Source: Lachnospiraceae bacterium
Lineage (GTDB): Bacteria; Bacillota; Clostridia; Lachnospirales; Lachnospiraceae
Length of the DNA: 64,000 nt
Direction of reading: 5' to 3'
Assembly (NCBI GenBank): GCA_910574885.1
Contig: CAJTDD010000005.1
Coordinates: 124,001 to 188,000, forward strand
The position numbers and the translations under genes are program-made. Below, in pieces: positions 51,857 to 59,461 of this stretch (the stretch's first letter is position 1; every line of letters begins with the position of its first letter). A model generated the notes under the pieces. That model ran no database searches and had not been told where the DNA came from. It saw nothing but the letters and a program-made list of their open reading frames with translations.

Positions 51857-52685
51857 GGTAAGGAAAGAGTACAAGGGATTTCAGCTAGACTGTACCCTGG
51901 AAGTGCAGGAAGGATGCGTGACTGGGCTGATTGGAAAGAACGGTGCGGGAAAGAGTACTACATTTAAGGCGATTCTTGGGCTTTTGAAGACCGACGGAGG
52001 GAGCATTGAGATTTTTGGAAAGCCGGTTTATGAGATTGGGAACAAAGAAAAGGAGGATATCGGAGTGGTTATGTCAGACGCGGGGTTTTGCGGTTATCTG
52101 ACGATTCAGGATTTGCTTCCTATGCTCAAGAGCCTGTACAGGAATTTTCAGGAGGAAGAGTTCCGGAGGAAGTGCAAAGAGTTTCAGCTTCCCATGAATA
52201 AGAAGATTAAGGAATTTTCCACAGGAATGAAGCGGAAGCTGCAAGTGCTGGCAGCGCTTGCGCATGAGGCGAAGTTATTGATATTAGACGAACCGACCGC
52301 CGGGTTGGACGTGGTCGCAAGGGATGAGCTTCTGGATATCCTCAGGACGTATATGGAACAGGATGGCCGATCGATTCTGGTCAGCTCCCACATTTCCAGC
52401 GATTTAGAAGGGCTGTGCGATGACATTTACATGATTGATGAAGGGAAGATCGTACTCTATGAGGAAACAGACGTGCTGTTAGGCAGTTATGGAATTCTGA
52501 AGGTGACGCCGGAACAGTTTGGAAGGATTGAGCGGGAGCATGTCCTGCGCCATAGGAAGGAAGAATTTGGCTATAGCTGCCTCACAGACCAAAGGCAGTT
52601 CTATCAGGAGAATTACCCGGATATTGCGGTTGAGAAGGGAACTATTGACGAGTTGATTATGATGATGATACGAGGTGAAAAGTAA
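51840..52685 (+). CDS. ABC transporter ATP-binding protein (YtrB-like)
   Basis: A protein of 281 residues with Walker A GLIGKNGAGKSTT, signature EFSTGMKRKLQVLAALA, Walker B LLILDEPTAGLDVVARDEL and the H-loop VSSHISSDL. It pairs with the ABC-2 permease gene, whose ATG overlaps its stop by 1 bp (TAATG). AGGAGG (51824-51829) lies about 10 nt before ATG 51840, within the small repeat ORF. The operon layout GntR-ATPase-permease is that of YtrABC-type transporters linked to envelope stress or peptide antibiotics. Confidence 0.92.
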   Translation: MLRLNRVRKEYKGFQLDCTLEVQEGCVTGLIGKNGAGKSTTFKAILGLLKTDGGSIEIFGKPVYEIGNKEKEDIGVVMSDAGFCGYLTIQDLLPMLKSLYRNFQEEEFRRKCKEFQLPMNKKIKEFSTGMKRKLQVLAALAHEAKLLILDEPTAGLDVVARDELLDILRTYMEQDGRSILVSSHISSDLEGLCDDIYMIDEGKIVLYEETDVLLGSYGILKVTPEQFGRIEREHVLRHRKEEFGYSCLTDQRQFYQENYPDIAVEKGTIDELIMMMIRGEK

Positions 52686-53341
52686 TGAAGGGATTATTTA
52701 TGAAAGATTTGGGGTTAGTGAAAGGGCAGAAGCAGTTTTTTGGCATAATTCTGATTATGATGATGATATTCATGACGGCATATACGAATTTTGCTTTTAT
52801 CATGGCTTATATCACCATTATGATAGGGGTTCTGACGTTGAATACCATTAGTTATGATGAATTTGAGAATGGGATGGGATATCTCTTTACGCTTCCGGTG
52901 AGCCGAAAGGAATATGTGGCTGAGAAATATCTGTTCAGTATTGTGACTACATTGCCGGGGCTGGCGGCGGTTTCTGTTTTTTCATTTGTATTTTCCAGAA
53001 TCAGGGAGATTGAGTTCTCTGTGGGAGAGTGGGCTTTATCTGTGGTAATAAGTTTCCTTCTGGTTACGGTGGTCTTGGCTGTCATCATACCATTGCAGTT
53101 AAAGTTCGGGGCAGATAAAAGCAGAGTCGCGCTGATGATTGTTTGGGGAATAGGGATAATGGCTGTGTATTTGGGCATAAAAGTATGCGAGGCATTTGGC
53201 ATTAACTGGGAAGGGGCAATTGAGTGGATTTACGGGATGAAGCCGGCGGTGTCTCTGGCAGGGATTACGGTAATCTGTGGGATTCTAATGGCAATTTCGT
53301 ATCTGATTTCGGTGCAGTTTATCGAGAAGAGAGAATTTTAG
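52685..53341 (+). CDS. ABC-2 type permease of the GntR-ABC operon
   Basis: A protein of 218 residues with about six hydrophobic segments (FFGIILIMMMIFMTAYTNFA; YITIMIGVLTLNTISYDEFE; GWALSV-type helices in the second half). It contains MGYLFTLPVSRKEYVAEKYL, typical of the ABC-2 permeases of this small YtrC/D-like class. It starts in the ATPase stop codon. The substrate is unknown. Confidence 0.85.
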   Translation: MKGLFMKDLGLVKGQKQFFGIILIMMMIFMTAYTNFAFIMAYITIMIGVLTLNTISYDEFENGMGYLFTLPVSRKEYVAEKYLFSIVTTLPGLAAVSVFSFVFSRIREIEFSVGEWALSVVISFLLVTVVLAVIIPLQLKFGADKSRVALMIVWGIGIMAVYLGIKVCEAFGINWEGAIEWIYGMKPAVSLAGITVICGILMAISYLISVQFIEKREF

Positions 53342-53394
53342 ATGGAAAGGCAGTAGAATGGACACTGACGAAGGAAAACGGGAGGTGGGTAGGT

Positions 53395-53565
53395 ATGAAG
53401 AATATGATATTTGATATCAGTAATATATTATTTGATATTTGCAAGATTACCGCAATACTAAGGTTTGCGTATTTCCTGGTGGTGGAGCGTGGAGGAGTAA
53501 AGCGGAACAACTGTAACATATGGAAAAGCAGAAATAGCCGGTTAAACGCGGACAAGAAAAAATGA
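53395..53565 (+). CDS. Possible small protein of 56 residues at the end of the ABC operon
   Basis: GGAGG at 53381-53385 lies 9 nt before ATG 53395. The product begins with a hydrophobic, amphipathic half (MIFDISNILFDICKITAILR) and ends in a basic tail (NSRLNADKKK). No family recognised. It would be the fourth gene of the GntR-ABC unit. A competing 18-codon ORF starts at 53358, so real expression is uncertain. Confidence 0.35.
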   Translation: MKNMIFDISNILFDICKITAILRFAYFLVVERGGVKRNNCNIWKSRNSRLNADKKK

Positions 53566-53577
53566 AAATGGAAGGTA

Positions 53578-53606
53578 TTGATTTTATCTATAAAAATGGA
53601 TATACT
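53578..53606 (+). promoter_or_regulatory. Promoter of the ThrE-like gene
   Basis: TTGATT (53578-53583) and TATACT (53601-53606) are separated by 17 bp; the start codon at 53639 follows after ~32 bp. Confidence 0.65.
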
Positions 53607-53638
53607 GTACAGGAACAAAAGAACAGGCGGAGTACGGT

Positions 53639-54865
53639 ATGGATTACGAATTATTGTTGAATGAGATTATCAATATAGGGAAAGAGATGATTAAGAGCGG
53701 CGCGGAGACGGACCGGGCGGAGGATAGCATGTACCGGATGCTGGAGAGTTATGAGCTGGAACAGTGCAGCGTATTTGCAATTCAGAGCGACATACAGGCG
53801 ACCATCAAGCCTAAGGGAGGGCATTTTATCACCCAGATTAGAAGAATCCACAGGGCGGGGTTCAATTATGACCGGCTGGATTACCTGAATAACCTGTCCA
53901 GGCAGATATGCAGAGACACGCCGTCTGTGGAGGAAATCCGCAGGATGTATGATGAGGTGATGAACCGGAAGCCTCTGCCCTGGTATTTACAGTTCGTGGC
54001 GCCGATTCTGGGCGGAGTAGGTTTTGGAGTGTATTTTGGCTGCGACTGGCTGGATACGATCGTGGGTGTGATCATCTGCGGGGGAATTGAAGTCTATTTG
54101 GGAAATAAGCTGAATAAGAAGGAAGACAATCTGGTGGTCTATAATCTAATCATTGCCTTTTTATCTGCGGCGGCGGTGCTGCTGGCGGGTAAGATAGGTT
54201 TCGGCCATCATCCGGATCGGATTGTGCTGGGGCTGAATATGGTACTGATTAGCGGGCTTGGAGTTGCCAATGGAATCCGGGACGTGGTGAAACGGGCATA
54301 TTTATCAGGAATCTTGAATATAACCAATGCCTGTCTGGGAGCGGTGGCGATTGCCTGCGGAACCGGACTTGCCATGCTGATTTTCAAGGGAGATATGTAT
54401 GAGATGTATATCGCTCCCAGCATTACCGTGCAGTTAGTTTCTTGTGGAGTGGCGAGTATGGGGTTTGCGCTGGTGTTCAAGACAGGGGTCAAGCAATCGG
54501 TCTATGCGGGGATTGGCGGGGCGATTAACTGTGCTTTCTACGTGTTGGGACTGCATCTTTGGGGAAATGATTTTGCAGCGGTCATGGCTGGCTCGGCGGT
54601 GGTGGCTGCCTATGCGTTTCTGATGTCTAGAGTCCACCGGGCGCCTGCAACGATTTTTCTGACGACGTCGATTATGCCGGTAATTCCAGGCGCGTCGCTG
54701 TTCTATATGATGCATGGGTTTGCCCAGGCGGATTATGCGCTGGCATCGCAGCAGGCGATTCAGCTTGCCAAGACATGTATTGCGGTGGCGTTTGGATTCC
54801 TCCTTGTAGAAATTGTGACGCGTTACGTTGGGGAATGGAAGGTTACGGGAACGGCTGAGCGGTAG
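53639..54865 (+). CDS. ThrE-type threonine/serine exporter family protein (fused form)
   Basis: A protein of 408 residues. The N-terminal ~115 form the soluble ThrE domain (IGKEMIKSGAETDRAEDSMY; ALQSDIQATI-like strand; TQIRRIHRAGFNYDRLDYLN). About ten membrane helices follow, in two sets matching the larger (DUF1212) and smaller (DUF3815) ThrE subunits, with PVIPGASLFYMMHGF in the second. In many Firmicutes these are two proteins; here they are joined. The family exports amino acids or small dicarboxylates. GGCGGAG upstream of ATG 53639 serves as ribosome site. Confidence 0.87.
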   Translation: MDYELLLNEIINIGKEMIKSGAETDRAEDSMYRMLESYELEQCSVFAIQSDIQATIKPKGGHFITQIRRIHRAGFNYDRLDYLNNLSRQICRDTPSVEEIRRMYDEVMNRKPLPWYLQFVAPILGGVGFGVYFGCDWLDTIVGVIICGGIEVYLGNKLNKKEDNLVVYNLIIAFLSAAAVLLAGKIGFGHHPDRIVLGLNMVLISGLGVANGIRDVVKRAYLSGILNITNACLGAVAIACGTGLAMLIFKGDMYEMYIAPSITVQLVSCGVASMGFALVFKTGVKQSVYAGIGGAINCAFYVLGLHLWGNDFAAVMAGSAVVAAYAFLMSRVHRAPATIFLTTSIMPVIPGASLFYMMHGFAQADYALASQQAIQLAKTCIAVAFGFLLVEIVTRYVGEWKVTGTAER

Positions 54866-54881
54866 AATTGGAGATTTTGTT

Positions 54882-56258
54882 GTGGATAGAAAGAAAAATA
54901 TCAGGTGGAATACGCTGCGTATCACAGCAGTTGGTTTTTTGGGTATCATTTTGATAGGGGCGGTGCTGTTGTATTTGCCCGTCAGCAACACAAGCCCCAT
55001 TACATTTATGGATGCATTATTTACGTCTGTAACATCGGTATGTGTGACGGGACTTACGACGGTTACGCCGGCTTCCCAGTTCACGCTGTTCGGGAAGGTA
55101 ATTCTGCTGCTTCTGATACAGATTGGCGGCCTTGGGGTGATTGCCTGTGCGACGATGTTCTTCTTCCTGCTGCGGAGGCGGATAACGCTGCGGGAGCGGG
55201 TAGTTCTGCAGGAATCCTATGGTGCAGAGCGCCTGGGCGGGATTGTAAGGATGGTAAGAAAGGTTATTCTTGGGACGTTGGTAGTCGAGGGATGCGGGGC
55301 TTTCCTGTATGCGTTTCAGTTTGTGCCGGAGTATGGCGTGGCCAAGGGGATCTGGTATTCGGTTTTCCATGCAGTCTCAGCGTTCTGTAATGCGGGGATT
55401 GATATCCTTGGAGGAAACAGCCTTGCAGATTATGCGACGAATCCGATTATCAATATTACGACCATTCTTTTGATTATTCTAAGCGGTATCGGATTTACGG
55501 TCTGGTTTGACGTGATAGAGAATGGAAAGAAGCTGGTGCATCGGGAAGTGCCGGGGAAATGGTGGTTCACAAGGCTTAGGCTTCATTCAAGGCTGGCTTT
55601 GATTATGACGTTGATTTTAATTACTGCCGGTGCAGTCTTTGTGTTTTGTGCCGAGTATGGTAATCCGGATACAATCGGGGGTATGAGCTTTGGGGAAAAG
55701 CTGCTTGCTTCCCTGTTTCAGTCTGTGACGACCAGGACGGCAGGGTTCTATACGTTTTCTCAAGGGGCAATGCATGATGAATCGAAGCTGTTCTGTTCTA
55801 TTCTCATGTTTATTGGCGGTAGTCCCGGAGGAACTGCAGGAGGGACGAAGACGACCACATTTGCCATGCTGTTCCTTGCGTGCCTTACGTTTGTGCGGGG
55901 TGGGAATGACACGGAGTGTATGGGCAGGAGGATTTCGGTAGAGAATTTTCGGACGGGATTCGGGGTTGTGATGATTGCATTTTCGGTTTTCATTATGGGT
56001 ACGATTGCAATCCTTGCACTCGAGCCAGACGGGGTTCCGATGATCAATGTAGTCTATGAGACGGCTTCTGCTGTGGGAACGGTAGGGCTTACGGCAGATT
56101 TAACTCCCAATCTTAGCAGGGCGAGCCAGGCAGTCATTATGGTAATGATGTATATTGGACGGCTTGGGCCGCTTACACTGGCGCTAACGTTTGCCGGGAA
56201 GACCCATCCGAGAGATAAGGTGCGTCGTCTGCCTAAGGAGCATATTATGGTTGGATAG
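54882..56258 (+). CDS. ktrB: Potassium uptake channel subunit (TrkH/KtrB family)
   Basis: A 458-residue membrane protein with the four-fold M1-P-M2 repeat: FTSVTSVCVTGLTTVTPASQ, FHAVSAFCNAGIDILGGNSL, FQSVTTRTAGFYTFSQG, and YETASAVGTVGLTADLTP, each with the selectivity-filter Gly. It moves K+ (with or without Na+). GGAG at 54870-54873 lies 8 nt before GTG 54882; a frame from TTG 54828 would overlap the previous gene. The gating subunit gene follows 15 bp later. Confidence 0.93.
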   Translation: MDRKKNIRWNTLRITAVGFLGIILIGAVLLYLPVSNTSPITFMDALFTSVTSVCVTGLTTVTPASQFTLFGKVILLLLIQIGGLGVIACATMFFFLLRRRITLRERVVLQESYGAERLGGIVRMVRKVILGTLVVEGCGAFLYAFQFVPEYGVAKGIWYSVFHAVSAFCNAGIDILGGNSLADYATNPIINITTILLIILSGIGFTVWFDVIENGKKLVHREVPGKWWFTRLRLHSRLALIMTLILITAGAVFVFCAEYGNPDTIGGMSFGEKLLASLFQSVTTRTAGFYTFSQGAMHDESKLFCSILMFIGGSPGGTAGGTKTTTFAMLFLACLTFVRGGNDTECMGRRISVENFRTGFGVVMIAFSVFIMGTIAILALEPDGVPMINVVYETASAVGTVGLTADLTPNLSRASQAVIMVMMYIGRLGPLTLALTFAGKTHPRDKVRRLPKEHIMVG

Positions 56259-56273
56259 GAAAAGGAGGAAATG

Positions 56274-56921
56274 ATGAATAAGCAGTTTGTGGTTTTGGGT
56301 CTTGGAAGCTTCGGGGCGAGCGTGGCGGTCACGCTGCAGAAGCTGGGATGTGATGTCGTGGCAGTTGACCAGGATATGGAGCTTGTCAGCGATATAGCGG
56401 AGAAGGTCACGTATGCGATGCAGGCAGATATTGAGAATCCGAAACTTCTGGAGTCGCTGGGGTCGAGGAATTTTGACGGGATGGTGGTCGCTTCGTCAGA
56501 GAATCTGGAAGGAAGTATCTTAGCGACCCTTGCGGCTAAGGAGATGGGGATTCCCTATATCTTATGCAAGGCGCATAATGAGAGGCATGCTCAGGTTTTA
56601 AGGAAGATTGGGGCGGATGCGGTGGTATTTCCGGAAGAGGAGATGGGGCGGAAGATCGCAAAGAATCTGGTCTCTGCGAACCTTGCAGACTGGATTGAAC
56701 TTTCGCCGGATTATAGCATTGTAGAGACTGCGATACCGAAACGGTGGGTAGGGAAGACGCTCAAGGAACTGGATGTCAGGAGAAATTATGAGGTCAATGT
56801 AGTGGGGATTAAGGAGGAGGAAGAAGGGCATGTAGAGATTACGCCGAATCCGGACCTGCCCCTTAGGGACGGGATGATTCTGATGCTGATTGGGGCCAAT
56901 GAGGCGTTGGAGAGGATATAG
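56274..56921 (+). CDS. ktrA: Potassium uptake regulatory subunit (TrkA/KtrA family)
   Basis: A protein of 215 residues with an RCK-N Rossmann domain (FVVLGLGSFGASVAVTLQKL; VVAVDQDMELVSDIAEKV) and an RCK-C domain from ~135. It binds nucleotides and gates KtrB; RCK-C may bind c-di-AMP in this phylum. AGGAGG at 56263-56268 is better spaced from ATG 56274 than from ATG 56271. It ends the GC-rich conserved region; accessory DNA follows. Confidence 0.95.
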   Translation: MNKQFVVLGLGSFGASVAVTLQKLGCDVVAVDQDMELVSDIAEKVTYAMQADIENPKLLESLGSRNFDGMVVASSENLEGSILATLAAKEMGIPYILCKAHNERHAQVLRKIGADAVVFPEEEMGRKIAKNLVSANLADWIELSPDYSIVETAIPKRWVGKTLKELDVRRNYEVNVVGIKEEEEGHVEITPNPDLPLRDGMILMLIGANEALERI

Positions 56922-57242
56922 AAATTAAGAGGTTCTTAATATTTTTTCGATATCTTTAATGGATTGAACACATTTTAGACATATTTAAGGTTTATACTTG
57001 AGTACAGATAGTTGATAAGGACATCAACTATCTCCCCCCTCAATAAAGCAAAGCGCCTGAGGTTTTACCTCTGGCGCCGCACTTTAACTCTCATTCCTTT
57101 AACTACTATAATAACAACGAAGCCCGTTATCCCTTGTGGATGGCGGGTTTTCGCTGTTTATAAAAGGGGTGCTGTATGTTATCAGGAGGTCAGTACCAGA
57201 CTTTTACCAAACTTGGATTTCACTTGGTTTTCTGAGTTAAAA
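56922..57242. other. Noncoding stretch after ktrA with three successive hairpins
   Basis: No convincing gene is seen here; a 97-codon frame from 57012 runs through the hairpins and has no ribosome site. The hairpins are GATAGTTGAT/ATCAACTATC (57007-57032, perfect, 6-nt loop, followed by TCCCCCC), GCGCCTGAGGT/ACCTCTGGCGC (57050-57075, one mismatch, TTTT loop), and CCCGTTATCC/GGATGGCGGG followed by TTTTC (57123-57152), which looks like a terminator. Together they resemble a short structured RNA or leader with its own terminator. Confidence 0.5.
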
Positions 57243-57624
57243 ATGCAGTTGTATTTTAGAAAGAATCTGAGAGAAGAAACGTATGCAGCATGGGCGGAGA
57301 CGTGATTACTTACAGAGTCTTTGACGACGGCAGAATGTATGTAATGCTAGAAAAGTATCACCAAGTAGTGGTAAGGGACAATGCGACACGGAAGGAGAAG
57401 CGGCAGGGTTAGAATGGCTCAGGCAGGAATGGGACAATGCAGAGAGCAGCCATTACAGGCAGTATAAGGTTCTTGGCAGGATTCGGTATTCTGCAAGGGT
57501 ATTATGGAAAGAGGTAGACAGCCAGAGGATAGACAAGAAACGCTTGAAAGCAGAGAAGCCGGAGGTATATGCAGAGTATCAGAAGACAATTCGCAGCCGG
57601 AGGCTTACGGTGAAAGCGACGTAA
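57243..57624 (+). pseudogene. Frameshifted gene remnant, possibly phage recombination exonuclease tail
   Basis: Three short frames join end to end. The first ends AAWAET at 57305, the second is GGDVITYRVFDDGRMYVMLE (57290-57412), and the third reads EWLRQEWDNAESSHYRQYKV and ends KTIRSRRLTVKAT at 57624. None has an intact start and length. The final motif (E-x-Y-x-x-Y-x-K-x-x-x-S-R-R-x-T-V-K) recalls the C-terminus of YqaJ-type phage exonucleases, a weak resemblance judged by eye. It marks decayed mobile-element DNA. Confidence 0.45.
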
Positions 57625-57737
57625 GAACCGATGGGATAAGATTTCAAGGCAGAGTACGAAAGCTGTCGATATTTTGTATATGGATTGAAAGATTGAACGA
57701 TTTTTGATATCGTTCCTTCCGGTTTCGCATGATATTA

Positions 57738-57766
57738 TTGATTTACTTATTAGAATCGCATATAAT
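57738..57766 (+). promoter_or_regulatory. Promoter of the antitoxin-toxin locus
   Basis: TTGATT (57738-57743) and a perfect TATAAT (57761-57766) are 17 bp apart, ~32 bp before the antitoxin ATG at 57799, with AAAGGAGG in between. Confidence 0.78.
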
Positions 57767-57798
57767 GAGAATAACCTAAACAAAAGGAGGATTTAGTC

Positions 57799-58026
57799 AT
57801 GGTTGTTACAGCGACAGAATTTAAAGCTAATTTCGGTAAATACCTTGAATTAATTGTCAAAGAAGATGTCTTTATTACTCGTAATGGAAAAACGGTTGCT
57901 AACGTTGTAAATCCCCAAATTTCTGCTGTGGATTCCTTGCGCGGAATGCTTGGTGGTATTTCTACTGATATAGATATGGACTCTTTGCGAGAGGAGCGTC
58001 TGTTAAAATATGAAAATAATGTGTGA
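57799..58026 (+). CDS. Phd/YefM-like antitoxin of a VapC-type module
   Basis: A protein of 75 residues. The N-terminal half has the Phd/YefM pattern (VTATEFKANFGKYLELIVKE, VFITRNGKTVANVVNP) for DNA binding. The C-terminal half (IDMDSLREERLLKYENNV) should wrap the toxin. AAAGGAGG precedes ATG 57799 behind a consensus-like promoter. Its end overlaps the start of a broken PIN-domain toxin gene, so this antitoxin appears to be an orphan now. Confidence 0.87.
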   Translation: MVVTATEFKANFGKYLELIVKEDVFITRNGKTVANVVNPQISAVDSLRGMLGGISTDIDMDSLREERLLKYENNV

Positions 58027-58313
58027 TACGAATGTAATCATTGATGTACTATCTTGTAAGAAAATATACCCATAGCATTGATATGGCATATAAGGCAATC
58101 GGAAAACTTTTGGAGATTGTCAAAGTATGCACTGTTACTAACAATGATGTTCTGATTGCATTTCAGAAAAAGGCAAAGGATCTTGAAGATTGTCTTGTTG
58201 CCACTTGCGCTAAATCTATACATTGTGATTGTATTGTCACCCGAAACAAAAGAGATTTTGAAGGCTTGGGTATTCCTATGTTTGCCCCGGCAGAAATTCT
58301 TTTGCAAGTCTAG
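58010..58313 (+). pseudogene. VapC-type PIN-domain toxin gene with internal deletion and frameshift
   Basis: ATG 58010 opens MKIMCDTNVIIDV, the PIN start with its first catalytic Asp, overlapping the antitoxin stop. After about 13 codons the homology jumps to YYLVRKYTHSIDMAYKAIGK in the +1 frame (from 58044), continuing to KDLEDCLVATCAKSIHCDCI, VTRNKRDFEGLGIP and the stop at 58313. A normal VapC of ~135 residues has some 35-45 residues between these blocks, including an acidic residue. The frame from 58010 ends early at TAG 58076. The toxin should be inactive. Confidence 0.75.
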
Positions 58314-58554
58314 ATAGAGGCAGTCAGTGAAGAACATTTCTGTGAAATCCTAAAGAATGGGGTTTCGTAAGACAAATTAATTATAGAGTTATAAAGTGTC
58401 AAGGAGAGGATGAAAATGCCTCTCCTTTTTGAATGCCAGAATATCATCCCCAAGGGCATACCATAATACATGTCCTGCGGGCGGGTGGACTCTGTCCAAC
58501 AAGGTATAGGGAAGGAATTGCAGATGGAAGTTTCGGTAGTTGTGAAGGTAAGAA
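58314..58554. other. Short intergenic region with a strong terminator
   Basis: AAGGAGAGG (58401-58409) and CCTCTCCTT (58419-58427) form a perfect 9-bp stem with a 9-nt loop and TTTTT end, a good intrinsic terminator for the toxin-antitoxin transcript. No gene is seen in the rest of the stretch. Confidence 0.8.
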
Positions 58555-58731
58555 ATGTCAGATATTAAGGAAGAATTAGCAAAGAGAGCGTCAAGTCTCA
58601 GAAAGGAGGAGTCCGGGAATAAGTCGGAACGGGAAGAAGCAGTTGACGTAGGAACTACCAGTTATTCGGAGAAGGAGAAAGGGCAGGCTTCGGATTCCTT
58701 CAAACGTGCCGTGTATTTTACATTCTCGTGA
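58555..58731 (+). CDS. Hypothetical 58-residue charged protein
   Basis: ATG 58555 follows GAAGGTAAG, a fair ribosome site. The product is hydrophilic and helical at the N-terminus (MSDIKEELAKRASSLRKEES) and ends DSFKRAVYFTFS. Its stop overlaps the GTG start of the next ORF by 4 bp (GTGA), which argues that both are translated. No family recognised; the position among decayed mobile DNA suggests an accessory-element gene. Confidence 0.4.
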   Translation: MSDIKEELAKRASSLRKEESGNKSEREEAVDVGTTSYSEKEKGQASDSFKRAVYFTFS

Positions 58732-59129
58732 AAGAAGAACAGGAAATGATAGCCTTAGTGCTTGTGAATTGGGAACAGATGGAAACTTGGAAGGTAGGGT
58801 TAGAGGGGCTGTGGAGGACGGCTTTAAGAAATCTAAGGAAAGAAAGTTTCCGAGTAGAATCCGTAATGGAATTTGTTAGGAAAAAGCTGCTTCGGGAAAC
58901 GGCTGACCCAGGCATGGCAGAACTGCTTACGAAGCAGGTAGAAGCAGGAGAAATAAAAGCTTGCCTAGCAGGGATTGAACAATTACATGTGGTGAAGAAT
59001 CCAAGCGAGAGTTATGGAGGGAGGGCAATCTTACGGGAGGAATTGAAGAAGATTGTTTGTGAAATCAACCATGGTTCTGGTATGGTAGAGCCGGAAGCAA
59101 GGCTGTCGGATTCTGTTTATATGAAATAA
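58728..59129 (+). CDS. Hypothetical 133-residue protein
   Basis: A mostly helical, hydrophilic product (IALVLVNWEQMETWKVGLEG; SVMEFVRKKLLRETADPGMA; ELLTKQVEAGEIKACLAGIE). No family recognised. The start is GTG 58728 within the previous stop, or an ATG at 58746. A clear T-tailed hairpin follows 6 bp after the stop, so the two ORFs look like a small complete transcription unit. Confidence 0.5.
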   Translation: MKEEQEMIALVLVNWEQMETWKVGLEGLWRTALRNLRKESFRVESVMEFVRKKLLRETADPGMAELLTKQVEAGEIKACLAGIEQLHVVKNPSESYGGRAILREELKKIVCEINHGSGMVEPEARLSDSVYMK

Positions 59130-59134
59130 AAAAC

Positions 59135-59163
59135 GCTGTCGGAGTCAATCTGACAGCATTTTT
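59135..59163 (+). terminator. Intrinsic terminator after the hypothetical pair
   Basis: GCTGTCGGA (59135-59143) pairs with TCTGACAGC (59149-59157) with one G-T wobble and a GTCAA loop, followed by ATTTTT. Confidence 0.88.
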
Positions 59164-59461
59164 AGTCAAGACGATGGAGGATAAATCTGACAGCGAACAA
59201 AAAGGCATATAGGCATTCAAGGTGCAATTTTAATTGGTTATCAGAGAAGGCGTATATATAGCGAATAACCAATCAATGTAACTGTGTAGACGTATTCAAT
59301 CTTCGTCTCCTATTTGTCATTATAGATTGCGGCGGAAGAAATAAGGGTGTAAAATGTAAGCACACCATGGTTCAGTACGGTTCATTCAAGATAAGCCATA
59401 CAGAACATGAGAAAAATCCACATACGGAGAGAAAAAGCAGGTTATGAAAAAGGAAAATTGT
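59164..59461. other. Noncoding upstream region of the double-HTH regulator, with inverted repeat
   Basis: No gene seen. ATTGGTTAT (59233-59241) and ATAACCAAT (59265-59273) are perfect inverted repeats around 23 bp of AT-rich DNA, possibly an operator. A weak promoter (TTCAAT, 17 bp, CATTAT) may lie around 59295-59325. Confidence 0.4.

Noticed and set aside
54828-54881. Longer ktrB starting at TTG 54828
   Set aside because: It would overlap the ThrE-like gene by 38 bp and has no ribosome site; GTG 54882 is better placed.
57012-57305. 97-codon ORF after ktrA
   Set aside because: It runs through three hairpins, lacks a ribosome site, and only its end overlaps the decayed gene remnant.
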